Shown here in pieces: positions 60,639 through 64,000 of a stretch of 64,000 bases of DNA. Every line of letters starts with the position of its first letter. The first letter of the stretch is position 1. The notes beneath the pieces are model-generated. The model was not told the DNA's origin and made no database searches. It saw nothing but the letters and a program-made list of their open reading frames with translations. Both the position numbers and the translations under genes were made by a program. Source of the stretch: Linepithema humile (taxonomy: Eukaryota; Arthropoda; Insecta; Hymenoptera; Formicidae); assembly GCF_040581485.1 (NCBI RefSeq), contig NC_090129.1, positions 2,962,501-3,026,500 of the forward strand, written 5' to 3'.

Positions 60639-63600
60639 AAGCGAACGAGGTGATATGAGCTGATATGAAATTAATAGATGGGGCAATTAGAAACTTATGT
60701 GACATATGTGCAAGAGTTGGAAAGTTAAACTCTTTTTGTAAAGTTAAACTCTATACTGTGTCTGTGCTCCAATATTTGCGAGTTTGAATGAAGAAAGTAA
60801 CTTTTATATATACATATATATGTGTATGTATGTATACATATATTTATGTATCATGAGTCTTATAATCTTCAATCATCAATACCCTTTATAACGTATGGGT
60901 ACACACTGTACAGCAATGGCATCCACTGCGGTATATTTAATGCTCTTGTGATAAATACGCGGGACCATACATATTAAGCGTCATCCGCGACGTAAAATGA
61001 CGCGGGCCGGCAACACTGTCTGTGTGTGTGTGTGTGGATTAATTTAATCAAATAAAACACTGAATTTTATATATCAAAATTTTGTATATCGATGCTGTTT
61101 CGCACACTAACTGTGGAAAAGTGGTACAGATTTGTACTTTGTCAAAGTTGCTGCAATGTGTACCTGCGTTGAAGAATGAATTTATGCAATTTTTTAAAAC
61201 ATCAGTTTCTGATCAATTTAAATTTTGTTTCTTTATATCATAAATATTAATTTAACTGGTTAATCTCTTACCTTTTGCTGTTTTAATAAAAATTTTCTTT
61301 TGATATTACATATTATAAAATAAATCTTATATAATATATAAAATAAATGCTATATATTATAAAATAATAAAGAAATAAATCCAATTTTTAATAATGAATA
61401 TTATTTCGCAAAGTTCAAGAAATTTAATGCTTTATTAGGCATTAAAGAAAATTATTCAACTCCCCCACCTTTTCCTTTTCAACCTTGAGTTTTAAGATAC
61501 CATGCACGTTTTGGGTTTTTATCATAAGAAACTGATGCGCTTACAGAATTGTATAAATTCGTCCGCTTAAAAAAACAGGATGTTTGAGAGCAGAATAAAT
61601 TTTTTTTCAATGCTCATTTATGCATTGGATTTTTTTAACGGTGTGGAATGATGTTTAGTATCAAAAAATAGATTTATTATTAAAATATATAATATTGAAA
61701 GAAAGAGAAGGAACGAGTTTTTATTGGAGTAGCAGAAAGTATAAGATCACATAATCTATGCGGCTCTATACGGCTCTAGAAGTTAGACTGTATAAAATAA
61801 TACTACAATATATATATATATATGTACATATACATATGTATTTATATGTATGTATATGTATTTATATAATATTGTGATTGTAATCTATCTTTAATGTTTA
61901 GAATACGAGTTTTCCGCTGCAAAGAAGCTACGGCAAAATTTTGAAGGATTAACATCGTGTAGAATGTGTAATATACTTACTATTTTGTTGAAACATATAA
62001 CATAATCAAATACAATGTTACGAAGATATTCATTGATTTACATGTACCGAGTACAAAATGCGCATATAATAACTGTAAGTTTTCAATAATGACTGTGTCT
62101 ATATTCCTTTCAAAGAGGCATATGTTTCTTTCTACGACCCCGTTATTATCTTCTTTTGTAAGAAATATATATATATATATATTAGGGGAATAGAAATTTA
62201 TATTTTTACTATAGTAAGAGAAAAAAAGAACGTTAGAGATATGCTAGAAACTTACATTTTAAGCAAAATACGAGGCACATTAAAATTATTATGTTTTAAG
62301 CAATGTTATCGTAATTCATTTTGCGGTAGAAACCCACACAGACACACGCACTCGTATGTTTTTACATCTCAGCAATTTTTCCTGGATTCTATAATAAATA
62401 CATTTTACTATATACACTGATTTCATCATTTGTATTATTAAATGTAAAAAGACTTATTTGTTGAATTTATCGTTTGCTCTTGCTTTGCAGCGCGAAAATT
62501 TCTCGTATTCACTTTGTTTTACTCTACGTTTTGTTACATTGCAACTTTGATAATTTATCAGCGTCAACGTTGAGCCACGGATTTTATGTTTTCGGTTAAC
62601 AATTACGCAACAAAAGATGGTTCTTACATTGATAATAATTTGTGAATGAATGTATGTATATGCGGAGATTTAAGGATATACACATTCAATTTTTTCTCAT
62701 CAGATTAGATGTTGAATAATTTCCGCAGTATAAAAAGTTGACGGATTCACGTTTCGAAATACAATCTTTGTACAATCCAATGTCATTTATTTTCCATATC
62801 GGTTATACATATATGTGTTACTTTAGTGACATTCGCGGTTTGCATTATTGTATTACTTTCGATGTAACGTTAAGTTGAGAAAGGACAATTATATTTATAT
62901 ATAATATATAATATAATTTATATATTGTATATAATTATATATATTTATTATATATATTATATATAATTATAATTATTATTTAATATAATATAATACATTT
63001 AGACGCGTACGACAACGGGTACTCCGTTTATTTGTAATTAAATTTATGTATATGTACATATAGTACATACAATTCACACACAATATGCAGTATCGCAATA
63101 CACTTGTAAAGAGAATTGATTCAACGCACGATGCATGCCCTCGCGTTTTTATTTATAATCGAACCAATATTAACTGGTTTAATATATTCATGTTAAATAA
63201 ATATATAAAAGCCGCAGAGCGTGGGAAATGTTCCGAGCACACGAGAGATCGGTTGAATTATTATTCATATATACATATATTGATTAAATCTTATCGTTGC
63301 GGAATGAAAATTCTTTGCGCAATGCGGGCGCTAATTTGCGACGAAGAAATCTGAAAATTTGCATTGCCGCTGTTATCCCGCTGAAAATAAACAAAGTCGC
63401 AAAACGTGAAAATGTTCAGAAATTACGAGAAATATTAAAAAAAAAAAAACTAGTAAATTAAATTTGCGTACAAGAGGAATTAAGAACCGTTGCGTAATAT
63501 TTAATTACGTAATTTATACAACGAGTCGATATGAGATTATATAATGCGAGACACATAGATCTATTATTAATAATTTTACTAAGAGCAAATGATATTTTAT

Positions 63601-64000
63601 AGAAAAGAAGCATTTTTGATTAAATTCTACAGTGGAAGTGCTAATGCTGGTTTTCGCATACATATTTGTATATTTATTTCAGTTGACATACGTTTCGGTC
63701 GCAAACTTGATCTTCTTTAATGTGTATGATATTAAGATTTTGAATCCTTACATTAGTTTAATTGATTAGTTACCCTAGTTTTTAACATTTTTCATTTAGT
63801 TATCTCTCGCATATTTTTATATTATATCGTCTTAATAAATTTATCAAACTAATGTGAATCCATTTCGGACAAATTTGTCAATAGATGCAATTTTAAATTA
63901 ACTTGATAACTTGAACGATCAAGTTTCACTGAAATAATATATAAATATGAGCACATCCCTAGCATTCGTCTAATAGCCAATTTTTATTACAGAATTTTTT
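60639..64000 (+). other. 3' UTR of the MBD gene and AT-rich downstream DNA
   Basis: After the stop codon an AATAAA at 61049-61054 gives a candidate poly(A) site, for a 3' UTR of about 430 bases; a longer one is possible. A GT run (61021-61035) precedes it. Further right lie TA/TATG-rich tracts at about 61810-61862 and 62889-62999. An 89-codon frame at 63085-63354 has no recognisable domain. No other gene is seen to the end of the window. Confidence 0.5.

Noticed and set aside
1..64000. CRISPR arrays, operons and bacterial features
   Set aside because: Tandem repeats here have no regular spacers, and genes are spliced and eukaryotic.

Overview
This is eukaryotic, almost certainly insect, nuclear DNA, most likely from a hymenopteran such as an ant. 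The evidence is spliced genes with GT-AG introns, a nuclear tRNA gene, orthologues of insect and animal proteins, short Tc1 and pogo-type transposons, and a mosaic of AT-rich DNA broken by many CpG-rich blocks. The species cannot be fixed from the sequence alone.

Layout. Positions 1-8.5 kb look like the intron or downstream side of a minus-strand gene whose first coding exon lies at 8526-9294. That gene is the IRF2BP-family corepressor (Drosophila Pits); its C-terminal RING exon is not in the window. A GC-rich pyrimidine-repeat block at 9.3-10.9 kb is its likely promoter and 5' UTR. From 10.9 to 43.8 kb no protein gene could be supported. This stretch holds alternating CpG-rich and AT-rich segments, a near-palindromic foldback element (19.2-19.45 kb), a repeat with 'ACAGGGTGT' ends (21.8-22.1 kb), a pogo/Tigger-like MITE (35.5-36.1 kb) and one tRNA-Thr(CGT) gene (36.1 kb) just beside that MITE.

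The right third is gene-dense. It holds an unidentified minus-strand gene (two coding exons, 43.85-44.61 kb), Tim9 (plus, 47.41-47.89 kb), a GPATCH2 orthologue (minus, four exons, 48.61-50.4 kb) and a ten-exon plus-strand gene (52.36-60.64 kb). The last encodes an unusual protein of about 1,294 residues combining a methyl-CpG-binding domain, a PHD finger, an F-box and leucine-rich repeats. The unidentified gene and Tim9 are divergent, Tim9 and GPATCH2 are convergent, and GPATCH2 and the MBD gene are divergent. The last 3.4 kb holds 3' UTR and AT-rich DNA.

How the genes relate. Tim9 is a mitochondrial import chaperone and is unrelated to the others. Pits-type and MBD/PHD/F-box proteins are both expected in the nucleus, as corepressor and chromatin reader, but nothing in the sequence shows that they act together. 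The two points most worth following are the MBD-PHD-F-box-LRR protein and nine copies of the octamer TGACGTCA between 6.8 and 39.8 kb, where about one would be expected by chance.
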